From Postechiella marina (GTDB lineage: Bacteria > Bacteroidota > Bacteroidia > Flavobacteriales > Flavobacteriaceae), in the NCBI RefSeq assembly GCF_039538365.1, contig NZ_BAABCA010000003.1, positions 558,001-622,000 of the forward strand: a stretch of 64,000 bases of DNA, in the 5' to 3' direction. The position numbers and the translations under genes were made by a program. A model generated the notes under the pieces. The model was given only the letters and a program-made list of their open reading frames with translations, searched no databases and was not told the DNA's origin. Shown here one piece after another: positions 51,380-59,859 of this stretch. Each line of letters starts with the position of its first letter. Position 1 is the first letter of the stretch.

Positions 51380-51799
51380 ATGAAAAGATTATTTATTTTA
51401 AGTTTTATACTTGTTTTATTTAGCGCATGTAGTACCGATGATAACTACCCTAATTATGATTTAGAAATTTTACCTGTTGAAAGTGTTGACATTCCTGATG
51501 AATTTGAATTAGGAGAAGCATACCCCATTACAATAAGCTACCTAAAACCGACTTCTTGCCACCAATTTAGCGAATTATACTATGTAAAAAGCACTAACGA
51601 GCGCACCGTAGCCATTATAGATTATGTTTTTGATGGAAACGATTGCGAAACATTAGAAAACGAGTTGGTAGAAACCACTTTTAATTTTATTGTAAATAGT
51701 AACGGTTCTTATATCTTTAAATTTTGGCAAGGCAAAAACGACCAAGACGAAGACCAATATTTAATTATAGAAGTACCAGTAGTAGAGCCAAACAACTAA
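51380..51799 (+). CDS. small lipoprotein at the head of the ECF operon
   Basis: A 139-residue lipoprotein with a clear lipobox, LFSAC (C17), followed by an acidic STDDNYPNYD linker. The mature part is beta-rich with two cysteines, PTSCHQF and GNDCETL, and ends in a QYLIIEVPVVEP strand. I recognise no family with known function. It begins 37 bases after the ACGCAACC-N15-CATCTT motif and 32 bases before the sigma gene. It could be the outer sensor or an effector of the system. Confidence 0.8.
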   Translation: MKRLFILSFILVLFSACSTDDNYPNYDLEILPVESVDIPDEFELGEAYPITISYLKPTSCHQFSELYYVKSTNERTVAIIDYVFDGNDCETLENELVETTFNFIVNSNGSYIFKFWQGKNDQDEDQYLIIEVPVVEPNN

Positions 51800-51831
51800 A
51801 CTAATTAAGTGCTAATTAATATCTGTATAAT

Positions 51832-52377
51832 TTGAGTTTAAATCAACTCATAGAAAACTGTAAAAACAATAATACCAAGGCCCAAGGCGAATTGTACAAA
51901 CTCTTTTCGAGCAAACTATTCTCTACGTGCCTAAAGTATTCGCGTAATTACGCAGAAGCAGAAGATAATTTGCAAGATGCCTTTTTAACTATATTTAACA
52001 AAATAGGACAATATAAAAACAAAGGTTCTTTTGAAGGTTGGCTAAAGCGAGTTACGGTAAATACCGTTTTACAACGCTATAGAAAAGAAAAGGTTTTTGA
52101 TATTATAAATGAAAATACTATTGAAGATATTGTAGAGGTTGATATTGAAGAAGACAGCTTATCGATAGACTACCTTTTAAACATAATACAAGAATTGCCA
52201 GATAGATACCGTCTTGTTTTTAACCTGTACGTACTTGACGACTATTCGCACAAAGATATAGCAGAAATGTTAAACATAAATATAGGCACTTCAAAATCTA
52301 ATTTAGCAAGAGCTAGACAGATTTTAAAGCAAACTATAGAAAATTATAAAGTGGCCCAAAGCGCCCAATCATTATAA
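51832..52377 (+). CDS. ECF RNA polymerase sigma factor
   Basis: A 181-residue sigma-70 family protein of the extracytoplasmic-function type. Region 2 is seen in CLKYSRNYAEAEDNLQDAFLTIF and GSFEGWLKRVTVN (read in parts). Region 4 has LPDRYRLVFNLYVLDDYSHKDIAEML and GTSKSNLARARQILK. Region 3 is absent, as expected. The frame starts with TTG at 51832; no ATG in frame could serve. It overlaps the next gene by one base, which usually signals a sigma/anti-sigma pair, and it lies downstream of a candidate autoregulated promoter. Confidence 0.92.
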   Translation: MSLNQLIENCKNNNTKAQGELYKLFSSKLFSTCLKYSRNYAEAEDNLQDAFLTIFNKIGQYKNKGSFEGWLKRVTVNTVLQRYRKEKVFDIINENTIEDIVEVDIEEDSLSIDYLLNIIQELPDRYRLVFNLYVLDDYSHKDIAEMLNINIGTSKSNLARARQILKQTIENYKVAQSAQSL

Positions 52378-53939
52378 TGAGTGACAAGAAACACATAGAC
52401 CGCTTGTTTCAAGAAAAGTTTAAAGACTTTGAAAAAACACCAAACGATGCTGTTTGGGCTAATATTGAAGCAAAATTAAACGAAAAGAAAAAACGTCGCG
52501 TTATACCTATATGGTGGCGTTACGCTAGCGTAGCTGCGCTTTTACTGCTTTTATTAACTGTTTCCAATTCTTTTTTTAATTACAACTCTAACTCCAGTGA
52601 GCCAACAAATACCATTGTAAACTCCACTAAAAAACCTCAGCCTGTTTTAAAAACTAAAACACCTAAAAACATAACAAAACCAACAATAAATAATACAGAA
52701 AATAAAACAACCGCTGTTGTTAGTAGCAATTTAAACACGTCTAAATTAAACAACACTCCTTCATCAGCTAAAAGTACTAGTAAAAAAGCTATAAATGGCA
52801 ACTCTAAAACAACACAAACTGTTGCTAATGCTTCTGTTAAAATTAATTCAAAATCACAAAAAACGAACCGGTTAATTGCTCATCCCTATAAAGTTTCAGC
52901 TAAAATAAACCAATCTAAAAAAGAGAATAGCAATGGTATTGCAAACAATAATTTACAAAAAAAAGACCTTAAGGCTACTTTGCCTTCAAAAACTTCATAT
53001 AATAAATTTAGCACTATAAATAATACAATTACAACGCCTAGCGCAACACTAGCAAAAACTAATGACACTCAAAATGTAAAAACAAAAGAGAGCTCTTTAG
53101 ACCAAAACAGCTTAGAAAAAGAAAAAACAAATACTATTGAAGAGGCTATTGCAGAAAATAAAGAAAGAGCAAACAAAAAAGACGAAAGTAAATTTAACAG
53201 ATGGAGCGTAACTCCAAATGCAGCGCCTGTATATTTTAATACTTTAGGAGAAGGATCATCTATTGCTAGCCAGTTTAACAATAATGGCAAATCTGGAGAG
53301 GTTAATATGAGCTATGGTATTAATGCCAGTTATGCCATTAATAAAAAACTAATTGTACGGTCTGGTATTAACCGAGTAAACCTTGGCTATAACACAAATA
53401 ATGTTGCTGTTTTTGATAAAGCAAATGCTACAACCATTAACTCTTTTTCTTCTATAAAGGGAATTAGCGGAGAGGAAACTATAAATAACGATGCTACAAA
53501 GAGCAACATAGCAACATCGGTTTCTTTAGTTAGCGAAGTAAGCTTAAATGAAGCACCAGAAACTATTGCTTCTGGATCTAGCGCCAATATTAATCAATCT
53601 TTAGGTTTTATAGAAATTCCTATAGAGTTTCAATATATTGTTTTAGATAAAAAATTAGGATTAAATGTTATTGGAGGTTTTAGCTCTTTCTTTTTAAATA
53701 ACAACGAGTTGTTTTCTGAAACAAACAACTCTCGAACTTTAATAGGCGAAGCTATTAACGTTAATAAAGTAAGCTATAGTGCTAATTTTGGTTTAGGATT
53801 TAATTATAAAATGACTGAAAAGTTTAATTTAAATTTTGAGCCTATGTTTAAATATCAAATTAACACTTTCGAAAATACATCTGGTAATTTTAAGCCTTAT
53901 TTTATAGGTATTTATACTGGAGTTGGTTTTAAGTTTTAG
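52377..53939 (+). CDS. inner-membrane-anchored protein with C-terminal outer-membrane-barrel-like domain (putative anti-sigma)
   Basis: A 520-residue protein. Residues 1-45 are cytoplasmic, charged and rich in K/E (HIDRLFQEKFKDFEKTP), followed by one membrane helix at about 46-67. A long low-complexity serine/threonine/asparagine/lysine linker runs to about 275. The last 245 residues look like beta strands of an outer-membrane barrel (MSYGINASYAINKKLIVRSG, YTGVGFKF at the end with a terminal F). Such a layout would let it span the periplasm. Being coupled to the sigma gene by a one-base overlap, it is a candidate anti-sigma factor. Confidence 0.72.
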   Translation: MSDKKHIDRLFQEKFKDFEKTPNDAVWANIEAKLNEKKKRRVIPIWWRYASVAALLLLLLTVSNSFFNYNSNSSEPTNTIVNSTKKPQPVLKTKTPKNITKPTINNTENKTTAVVSSNLNTSKLNNTPSSAKSTSKKAINGNSKTTQTVANASVKINSKSQKTNRLIAHPYKVSAKINQSKKENSNGIANNNLQKKDLKATLPSKTSYNKFSTINNTITTPSATLAKTNDTQNVKTKESSLDQNSLEKEKTNTIEEAIAENKERANKKDESKFNRWSVTPNAAPVYFNTLGEGSSIASQFNNNGKSGEVNMSYGINASYAINKKLIVRSGINRVNLGYNTNNVAVFDKANATTINSFSSIKGISGEETINNDATKSNIATSVSLVSEVSLNEAPETIASGSSANINQSLGFIEIPIEFQYIVLDKKLGLNVIGGFSSFFLNNNELFSETNNSRTLIGEAINVNKVSYSANFGLGFNYKMTEKFNLNFEPMFKYQINTFENTSGNFKPYFIGIYTGVGFKF

Positions 53940-53958
53940 GTTTTTTGGTTATAATCTA

Positions 53959-53993
53959 GATATTGCTTTTTGAATTTGCCGAAAAGCAATATC
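53959..53993. other. 12-bp inverted repeat after the ECF operon
   Basis: GATATTGCTTTT (53959-53970) and AAAAGCAATATC (53982-53993) form a perfect stem with an 11-base loop, just before the convergent terminator. It may be a first termination hairpin. Confidence 0.5.
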
Positions 53994-54000
53994 GAAAAAA

Positions 54001-54019
54001 CTGCTCTTCCCCAGAGCAG
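54001..54019. terminator. bidirectional terminator between ECF operon and plsC
   Basis: CTGCTCT / AGAGCAG with loop TCCCC, flanked by A6 and T5, so it serves both convergent units. Confidence 0.85.
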
Positions 54020-54022
54020 TTT

Positions 54023-54760
54023 TTATTTTTTGTAAACCTTTAACTGATTTAAAATAACATTTCTAGACTCTGCATTTAAACTTTTTGTATCGGTTACAGT
54101 TAAACCTTTTGTTTCTATAAATTTATGCATTTTAGCTCGCATACGCCCAGGGCTTCCGCTAAAAAAAGTATACGAAAAACGTGTTTTATTATCGGCAAAA
54201 GTTAGTGGCACAATTGGTATTTGGTGGTTTATAGCAAGCCTAAAAGCGCCATCTTTAAAAGCATCTAACTCAATATGTTCTTCTGGCACACCACCTTCAG
54301 GAAAAATGCAAATACTAAGCCCCGATTTTAATCTTTTTTGCGCTCTTAAAAACACTGCTTGCCTACTTTTAGGAGAACTTCTGTCTACCAAAATACAAGT
54401 GCGTTTGTAGAAAAAACCAAAAAGCGGAATTTTTGCTAACTCTGCTTTACCAACAAATACAAACGGATTTTTAACCGCTACCAACATTAACATAATATCT
54501 GTCATAGAGGTATGGTTGGCTATAAACATATAACTCTTTCCTTTTACAGGAATTTCTTCTCTTTCGAAACGATATCTAAAGCCCATGCCTATTAAGATAA
54601 TTTTAGACCAAAACCGAGCTAACCTAAAAAAATAAGGATACCAAGACTCTTTTAATATCGAAACAAAAAGAATAGGAAACATAATAATTATAGGTAAACC
54701 CATAACAATGTAAAACCATATACGATATAACAACCAAAAAAGGTATTTAAATACAATCAT
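54023..54760 (-). CDS. plsC: 1-acyl-sn-glycerol-3-phosphate acyltransferase (second copy)
   Basis: A 245-residue acyltransferase with two hydrophobic N-terminal segments (about 10-35). The HX4D motif is H83 to D88 in NHTSMTD, and FPEGGVPEEH replaces the more usual FPEGTRS. Then IPIVPLTFADNKTRF follows. It shares the fold of the gene at 11120 but is distinct in sequence, so the two may differ in acyl preference or act on different lipids. It is monocistronic, divergent from trpS. Confidence 0.9.
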   Translation of the reverse strand: MIVFKYLFWLLYRIWFYIVMGLPIIIMFPILFVSILKESWYPYFFRLARFWSKIILIGMGFRYRFEREEIPVKGKSYMFIANHTSMTDIMLMLVAVKNPFVFVGKAELAKIPLFGFFYKRTCILVDRSSPKSRQAVFLRAQKRLKSGLSICIFPEGGVPEEHIELDAFKDGAFRLAINHQIPIVPLTFADNKTRFSYTFFSGSPGRMRAKMHKFIETKGLTVTDTKSLNAESRNVILNQLKVYKK

Positions 54761-54783
54761 AACCGTAAAAATACATAATTGTA

Positions 54784-54814
54784 TTGAGCTATTTTGTTAA
54801 AACAATTACCTTTG
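54784..54814 (+). promoter_or_regulatory. promoter of trpS
   Basis: TTG (54784-54786), 20 bases, TACCTTTG (54807-54814), a good match to the Bacteroidota -33/-7 pattern. It places the transcript start after 54814, so the open frame upstream of 54869 is leader. Confidence 0.65.
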
Positions 54815-54874
54815 CTCGAAGTAAAAAACTTTAGTTTAATTTTAACGAGATTTCCACTTTCGTGGAACATGTAT

Positions 54875-55843
54875 ATGGCAAGAATACTTACAGGCATACA
54901 AAGCACAGGAACACCTCATTTAGGAAACATTTTAGGAGCAATACTTCCAGCTATAAAAATGGCAGAAGACCCTAAAAACGATTCGTATTTATTTATAGCA
55001 AACCTGCATACTTTAACTCAAATTAAAGACGCCGATTTGTTACGCCACAACACCTATTCTGTTGCAGCAACTTGGTTAGCTTTTGGTTTAGACATAGACA
55101 AAACCGTGTTTTATAGACAAAGTGATATTCCTCAAGTAACTGAATTATCTTGGTATTTAAGCTGTTTTTTTCCATATCAACGCTTAACCTTAGCGCATGG
55201 TTTTAAAGATAAAGCAGACAGGTTAGAAGATGTAAATTCTGGTTTATTTACCTACCCAATGCTTATGGCTGCCGATATTTTATTATACGACGCCAATATT
55301 ATTCCTGTTGGAAAAGACCAACTACAGCACATAGAAATGACACGAGATGTAGCTTCTCGATTTCATGCTAAAATGGGAGAAACTTTTGTTTTACCTGAAG
55401 GAAAAATTCAAGAAAACATTATGCTTATTCCTGGAACTGATGGTAATAAAATGAGCAAAAGCAGAAACAATACCATTAATTTATTTTTAACAGATAAAAA
55501 GCTTAGAAAGCAAATTATGGGTATTCAAACAGATAGCACCCCGCTTGAAGAACCTAAAGATTGGAGTACTTGTAACTGTTTTGCTATTTATAGCTTGTTA
55601 GCAAATGATACGCAAATAAAAACCATGAAAGCCAATTACGAAAATGGAAATTATGGTTACGGACATGCCAAACAAGCCTTATTTGAATTAATTATAGAAA
55701 AATTTGCAACACAACGCGAACGCTATAATTATTACATGAATAACCTTGACGAATTAGATAAAGCTTTAAACCTTGGTGCAGAAAAAGCAAAACAGGTTGC
55801 TAACGATGTTTTAAAACGTGTAAGAGAAAAGGTTGGGTATTAA
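54875..55843 (+). CDS. trpS: tryptophanyl-tRNA synthetase
   Basis: A 322-residue class I synthetase that charges tRNA-Trp. The HIGH motif appears as TPHLGNILG (about 14-22), the KMSKS motif is exact in GNKMSKSRN. PMLMAADILLYDANIIPVGKDQ and AHGFKDKA are further signatures. I use the ATG at 54875; an ATG two codons upstream (54869) is equally possible. The promoter at 54784-54814 excludes the longer frame. Its stop codon overlaps that of the convergent dprA by three bases. Confidence 0.96.
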   Translation: MARILTGIQSTGTPHLGNILGAILPAIKMAEDPKNDSYLFIANLHTLTQIKDADLLRHNTYSVAATWLAFGLDIDKTVFYRQSDIPQVTELSWYLSCFFPYQRLTLAHGFKDKADRLEDVNSGLFTYPMLMAADILLYDANIIPVGKDQLQHIEMTRDVASRFHAKMGETFVLPEGKIQENIMLIPGTDGNKMSKSRNNTINLFLTDKKLRKQIMGIQTDSTPLEEPKDWSTCNCFAIYSLLANDTQIKTMKANYENGNYGYGHAKQALFELIIEKFATQRERYNYYMNNLDELDKALNLGAEKAKQVANDVLKRVREKVGY

Positions 55844-56943
55844 ATTACCTCAAACAGCTTACCAGGAAGAGGCCTAACTACACCTTTAAGCTCCATTGAC
55901 AATAATATACTTGCAACCTTAAAAATTGGCATACTACAATGTATGGCAATGGTATCTAAAATTTGTTTATCATTTCCTTTAAGGTAATTATAAATTACTT
56001 TTTCGGTATCGGTTAACTCTACAAACAACTGTTTTTGTACAACAGGCTTGCTTGTGCTTTCTATTTCCCAACCTAAAATATAAGGCACATCTAACGGACT
56101 AGTAAGCATATGTGCTTTTTGGAATTTTATTAAATTATTACAGCCCATACTTTGTGTATCTGTAGTTCTTCCTGGAACAGCAAAGACATCGCGATTGTAA
56201 GAGTGCGCTATATCTGCAGTTACTAAACTACCTCCTTTCTCAGCCGATTCTATAACAATAGTAGCTTCGCTTACACCTGCAATAATTCTATTTCGTCTTA
56301 AAAAGTGTTTTCTATCAAAGCCAGCAGAACTCCAAAACTCAGAAAAGAAACCTCCATTCTCATCTACTTTGCTTACATATTTTTTATGCACTTCGGGGTA
56401 AATTCTATTAAAACCATGCGCTAAACACGCCACAGTTTGTAACTTATGTTTTAATGCAGCTTTATGCGCTGTTATATCTGTGCCATAAGCAAAACCAGAA
56501 ACAATTACAGGGTTATAAGGCGCCAAAGTTTCTACCAAAGCTTCACAAAAAGCAATACCCTGTGTGGTTATTTTTCTTGCACCTACAATACTTACTACAT
56601 GGCTTTGCTTTAAGTTAATAGAGCCTGTTTCAAACAAAACAATAGGCCCATCAATACAATGTTTTAATTTATCTGGATAATTAGCATCTTCAAAATAGGA
56701 CACCTTAATAGCATTCTTCTTTATAAACTCAAATTCTTTTTCTGCTCTTTTTAATTGATCGTCTCTTTTTAAACCACTTAAAATTACAGAACCAATACCA
56801 TCTATTTTTAGTAAATTTTCGCGTTTTTCGTTTAACACAGCTTCCGGGCTTCCGCAATGAGCAATCAGTTTTTTAGCAATAGTATCGCCAATTTTGGGTG
56901 TGTTTTGTAGTGCTAGAGCGTAAATTAACTCATTTTCTGTCAT
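55840..56943 (-). CDS. dprA: DNA-processing protein DprA
   Basis: A 367-residue DprA/Smf protein that loads RecA on incoming single-stranded DNA during natural transformation. A SAM-like helical N-terminus (about 1-70), with the helix-hairpin-helix text IDGIGSVILSGLKR, precedes the Rossmann domain: VVSIVGARKITTQG, PVIVSGFAYGTDITAHKAAL and AGVSEATIVIESAEKGGSLVTADIAHSYNRDVFAVPG (in parts). A C-terminal winged-helix domain follows. It is a single gene, with its stop overlapping the convergent trpS. Confidence 0.95.
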   Translation of the reverse strand: MTENELIYALALQNTPKIGDTIAKKLIAHCGSPEAVLNEKRENLLKIDGIGSVILSGLKRDDQLKRAEKEFEFIKKNAIKVSYFEDANYPDKLKHCIDGPIVLFETGSINLKQSHVVSIVGARKITTQGIAFCEALVETLAPYNPVIVSGFAYGTDITAHKAALKHKLQTVACLAHGFNRIYPEVHKKYVSKVDENGGFFSEFWSSAGFDRKHFLRRNRIIAGVSEATIVIESAEKGGSLVTADIAHSYNRDVFAVPGRTTDTQSMGCNNLIKFQKAHMLTSPLDVPYILGWEIESTSKPVVQKQLFVELTDTEKVIYNYLKGNDKQILDTIAIHCSMPIFKVASILLSMELKGVVRPLPGKLFEVI

Positions 56944-57034
56944 GCTATCGTTTTGGTTTTGAATCTACAAGAAAAGAATTTTTAAACTGTTAATAAATAC
57001 TTGAGCCTAAATTTTATAAAAAAGTATTATTTTA

Positions 57035-57042
57035 TAACTTTG
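57035..57042 (+). promoter_or_regulatory. -7 box 5 bases before the HU-SPOR ATG
   Basis: TAACTTTG at 57035-57042, with TTTT 19 bases upstream (57012-57015). The ATG is at 57048, so transcription may begin at or next to the start codon, giving a leaderless or near-leaderless mRNA. Confidence 0.55.
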
Positions 57043-57047
57043 TATTT

Positions 57048-57989
57048 ATGCAATTAGAAACCTACATAAGCGATTTATTATACAGATATGAATGTGTTAC
57101 CGTTCCTGAATTTGGAGCTTTTTTAACACAAAAAACGTCAGCGACTATAAACGAAGCTACGCATGCATTCTATCCTCCTAAAAAAACAATTTCGTTTAAC
57201 GAGCAAATTCGTCAAAACGATGGTTTATTAGCTCATTATATTGCCGATGTAGAGAAAATACCTTTCGAGGAGGCTGCCAACCAAGTTATAAACCGTGTTA
57301 AAAGTTTAAAATCTATTTTAACGCAAGGCGAAACTATTTCTTTTGATAATATAGGCGCATTAAAACTAAATGAAGAAGGTAACATGTTGTTTGAGCCTTC
57401 GTACCATTTAAATTACTTAACAGATGCTTTTGGGCTATCTCAATTTGTATCTCCAGAAGTAACTCGCGAAATATACAAGGAAGAAGTAGAACAAATAGAA
57501 AAAGTAATACCACTTACTGTAACGCCAGAAAAACGTAAATCTAGACCATATTTTAAATATGCAGCTGTAGCATTATTAGCATTAACAATTGGCGGTTTTG
57601 CAGCATCAAATTATTATGTAAATCAAGTTGAAACACATAATCAATTAGCACAAGAAGAAGCCACACAACAACTTGAAACAAAAATTCAAGAAGCTACTTT
57701 TGTTATAGAAAACCCGTTGCCAGCAATTACCTTTAACGTTACCAAACAAACAGGAAACTACCACATTGTTGCAGGAGCTTTTAGAGTTGAAGAAAATTGT
57801 GATAAAAAAATATCTCAATTAAAAGCCGAAGGTTTTAAGGCTAGAAAAATTGGCGCTAACAAATATGGTTTACACCAAGTAGCCTACTCTAGCCACAACG
57901 ATAGACTTGAAGCTCTTAAAGCATTACGAGACATTAAAAAATCTCACAATAAAGATGCTTGGTTGTTGGTAAAGAATTTAAACAATTAA
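57048..57989 (+). CDS. CCDC81-like HU-domain and SPOR-domain membrane protein
   Basis: A 313-residue protein. The N-terminal 1-130 matches the prokaryotic CCDC81-like HU repeats (LYRYECVTVPEFGAFL, RVKSLKSILTQGETISFDNIG). A membrane helix at about 169-188 follows, and a SPOR domain at about 235-310 (NYHIVAGAFRVEENCDKKI) would bind denuded peptidoglycan in the periplasm. So it could link a DNA-like or cytoskeletal partner inside with the septal wall outside. This architecture is characteristic of Bacteroidota and its role is not settled. It is a single gene between dprA and the thioesterase. Confidence 0.87.
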   Translation: MQLETYISDLLYRYECVTVPEFGAFLTQKTSATINEATHAFYPPKKTISFNEQIRQNDGLLAHYIADVEKIPFEEAANQVINRVKSLKSILTQGETISFDNIGALKLNEEGNMLFEPSYHLNYLTDAFGLSQFVSPEVTREIYKEEVEQIEKVIPLTVTPEKRKSRPYFKYAAVALLALTIGGFAASNYYVNQVETHNQLAQEEATQQLETKIQEATFVIENPLPAITFNVTKQTGNYHIVAGAFRVEENCDKKISQLKAEGFKARKIGANKYGLHQVAYSSHNDRLEALKALRDIKKSHNKDAWLLVKNLNN

Positions 57990-58034
57990 GAATTAATTCC
58001 CGTTTTTTTTACATTTTAAATCGTAAAATCATCA

Positions 58035-58042
58035 TATCTTTG
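58035..58042 (+). promoter_or_regulatory. -7 promoter box of the thioesterase gene
   Basis: TATCTTTG, a full TAnnTTTG match, 20 bases before the ATG at 58063; it also shows the ATG is preferred over the GTG three bases upstream. Confidence 0.6.
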
Positions 58043-58062
58043 CGCCATCAATAAAAAAAGTG

Positions 58063-58572
58063 ATGCAAGCAAAAACACCCGAACAATCTAGAACGGTTCT
58101 TACAGATATGGTTTTACCAGGTGAAACCAACCCTTTAAATAATTTATTTGGTGGCGAATTACTAGCCAGAATGGATCGCGCAGCAAGTATTGCAGCCAGA
58201 CGCCATTCGCGTCGTATTGTAGTTACAGCCTCTGTAAACCATGTTGCCTTTAGTCGTGCTGTGCCTTTAGGCAGTGTTGTAACTGTAGAGGCAAAAGTAT
58301 CTCGAGCTTTTAAAACTTCTATGGAGGTATTTATTGATGTTTGGATTGAAGATCGCGAATCTGGCGATAAAGCAAAAGCAAACGAAGGTATTTACACTTT
58401 TGTTGCTGTAGACGAAACAGGCAGACCTATAGCTGTGCCAGAAATACAACCAGAAACCAAACTAGAAAAAGAACGCTATGATGCTGCTTTAAGACGCAAA
58501 CAATTAACCTTATTGTTGTCTGGCAAAATGAAACCAAATGAAGCAACAGAGCTTAAAGCTTTTTTTGAGTAG
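58063..58572 (+). CDS. acyl-CoA thioesterase, hotdog fold (YciA/ACOT type)
   Basis: A 169-residue enzyme that hydrolyses acyl-CoA to free acid and CoA. NPLNNLFGGELLARMDRAASIAARRHS (read in parts, about 24-50) holds the catalytic asparagine/aspartate region of the YciA-ACOT group. VTASVNHVAFSRAVPLGSVVTVEAKV (in parts) is the central strand and helix. The GTG at 58060 in front of the ATG is unlikely as a start, since it lies only 18 bases past the -7 box with no other reason to choose it. It is a single gene ending at the convergent terminator. Confidence 0.93.
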   Translation: MQAKTPEQSRTVLTDMVLPGETNPLNNLFGGELLARMDRAASIAARRHSRRIVVTASVNHVAFSRAVPLGSVVTVEAKVSRAFKTSMEVFIDVWIEDRESGDKAKANEGIYTFVAVDETGRPIAVPEIQPETKLEKERYDAALRRKQLTLLLSGKMKPNEATELKAFFE

Positions 58573-58602
58573 ACAGAATAATAAGTAAATATAAAAATTA
58601 AG

Positions 58603-58622
58603 ATTCCTGCAAATGCAGGAAT
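58603..58622. terminator. bidirectional terminator between thioesterase and EnvC-like genes
   Basis: ATTCCTGCA (58603-58611) and TGCAGGAAT (58614-58622) give a perfect 9-bp stem with A and T runs on either side. Confidence 0.85.
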
Positions 58623-58623
58623 T

Positions 58624-59859
58624 TTACATTTTATAGATCCATGATGCTGGATTTTGAGGTTGAGAATCTTTATAAACTGTAAACCTTAAAATGGTATCGC
58701 CATTTAAATGACTAGTGTACACCTCGCCAAGAGCTTGCTTTGTACTTACCTTATCTCCTTTTTTAACAAAGACCTTGGCTAAGTTAGCATAAGCGGTAAT
58801 GTAATTACCGTGGCGCACCATAACAATAATATTGGCATTTTTAATTCTAACTATTTCGCTTACCTCGCCATTAAAAACAGCTCTAGCCTCCGCTCCCTTT
58901 TCGGTGGCAATACGTACACCTTTACTATTAATAATTATAGACCTGTCTATTGGAGAAGGCTGATCGCCAAAACGTACCTTTACCAAACCTTTTTCTACAG
59001 GCCAAGGTAATTTACCTTTATTAGATATAAAATTAGAAGCTAATACTTTCTCTTCGGCTGTTAAAGAAAAGCTAGATTTACTTACTGTTTTTGGTGTTCC
59101 TGCTTTTTTTCTTGAAGCTGCAATAGCTGCCTTAATAATAGCATCTATTTGCCTATCAATTTTAGCTGCTTCGCGCTGCTTCTGTTTTATTTGCGTTGCA
59201 TATAAATTTAAATTTTTCTGTATAGATTTCATCAAATCGTTATGCTGTGCGCGCTCTTTTTCTAGCGATTTTTGTACCTCTTTATTTTCTGCTATAAGTT
59301 TTTCTTTATTCTCTTTTTGTTTTAAAAGGTTTGTATTAACAGCTTGTAATTCTACTGTTTTAGCCTTTATAGTTTCGCCTTGTTCCTTTTGATGGTCTGA
59401 GTATTGTTTTAAATACTGCAAGCGCTTATAAGCCTGTTTAAAACCATCAGACGATAGCAAAAACATAATTCGGCTTTGTTCGTTTTTACTTTTATAAGAC
59501 TTTACAATCATAGCTGCATAATCTTCTTTTAACTGTTTTAGCTCGTCTCGTAAAACTGTAATTTGTTTTTGGTTAGCATTAATCTCTCTAGTTAACAAGT
59601 TTGCTTGTTGGTTAGTTACCTTAACCAAATTACTTAACACACCTATTTTATAATTAAAATCTTCTATTAAAGATAACTCCGATCGCTCTTTGCTTTTTCC
59701 TTGGGAGCGTAATTCTGTAATTTTCTGAATTTCTCGGCGTAGCTCTTGTCGTCTGGTTTCTAAAGCCTTTTGTTTTTGATTTTGAGATATAGCAATACCA
59801 CTAAATAATAAAAATATAATTAGTGCAGATAACTGGAGTATGTTATTGTTTTTAATCAC
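58624..59859 (-). CDS. envC: murein hydrolase activator EnvC-like, degenerate LytM domain
   Basis: A 411-residue exported protein. A signal peptide (about 1-25) is followed by a long coiled coil (about 26-240, rich in K/E/Q) and a C-terminal LytM/M23 domain (about 280-411). The zinc motifs are broken: no HxxxD is seen at the first site and the HxH of active enzymes reads RHGNYITAYANL, with N where the second histidine should be. This fits EnvC, which activates amidases rather than cutting the wall itself. It is the last gene of the Dut-TPR-DUF4292 run and overlaps its neighbour by one base. Confidence 0.9.
   Translation of the reverse strand: MIKNNNILQLSALIIFLLFSGIAISQNQKQKALETRRQELRREIQKITELRSQGKSKERSELSLIEDFNYKIGVLSNLVKVTNQQANLLTREINANQKQITVLRDELKQLKEDYAAMIVKSYKSKNEQSRIMFLLSSDGFKQAYKRLQYLKQYSDHQKEQGETIKAKTVELQAVNTNLLKQKENKEKLIAENKEVQKSLEKERAQHNDLMKSIQKNLNLYATQIKQKQREAAKIDRQIDAIIKAAIAASRKKAGTPKTVSKSSFSLTAEEKVLASNFISNKGKLPWPVEKGLVKVRFGDQPSPIDRSIIINSKGVRIATEKGAEARAVFNGEVSEIVRIKNANIIVMVRHGNYITAYANLAKVFVKKGDKVSTKQALGEVYTSHLNGDTILRFTVYKDSQPQNPASWIYKM

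Noticed and set aside
54851..54867. Small hairpin TTCCAC/GTGGAA before trpS
   Set aside because: Short and without T run; seems a chance repeat in the leader.
54794..54868. Longer N-terminus for TrpS
   Set aside because: Contains the promoter; the HIGH region is expected near residue 15 of the protein, which the 54875 start gives.
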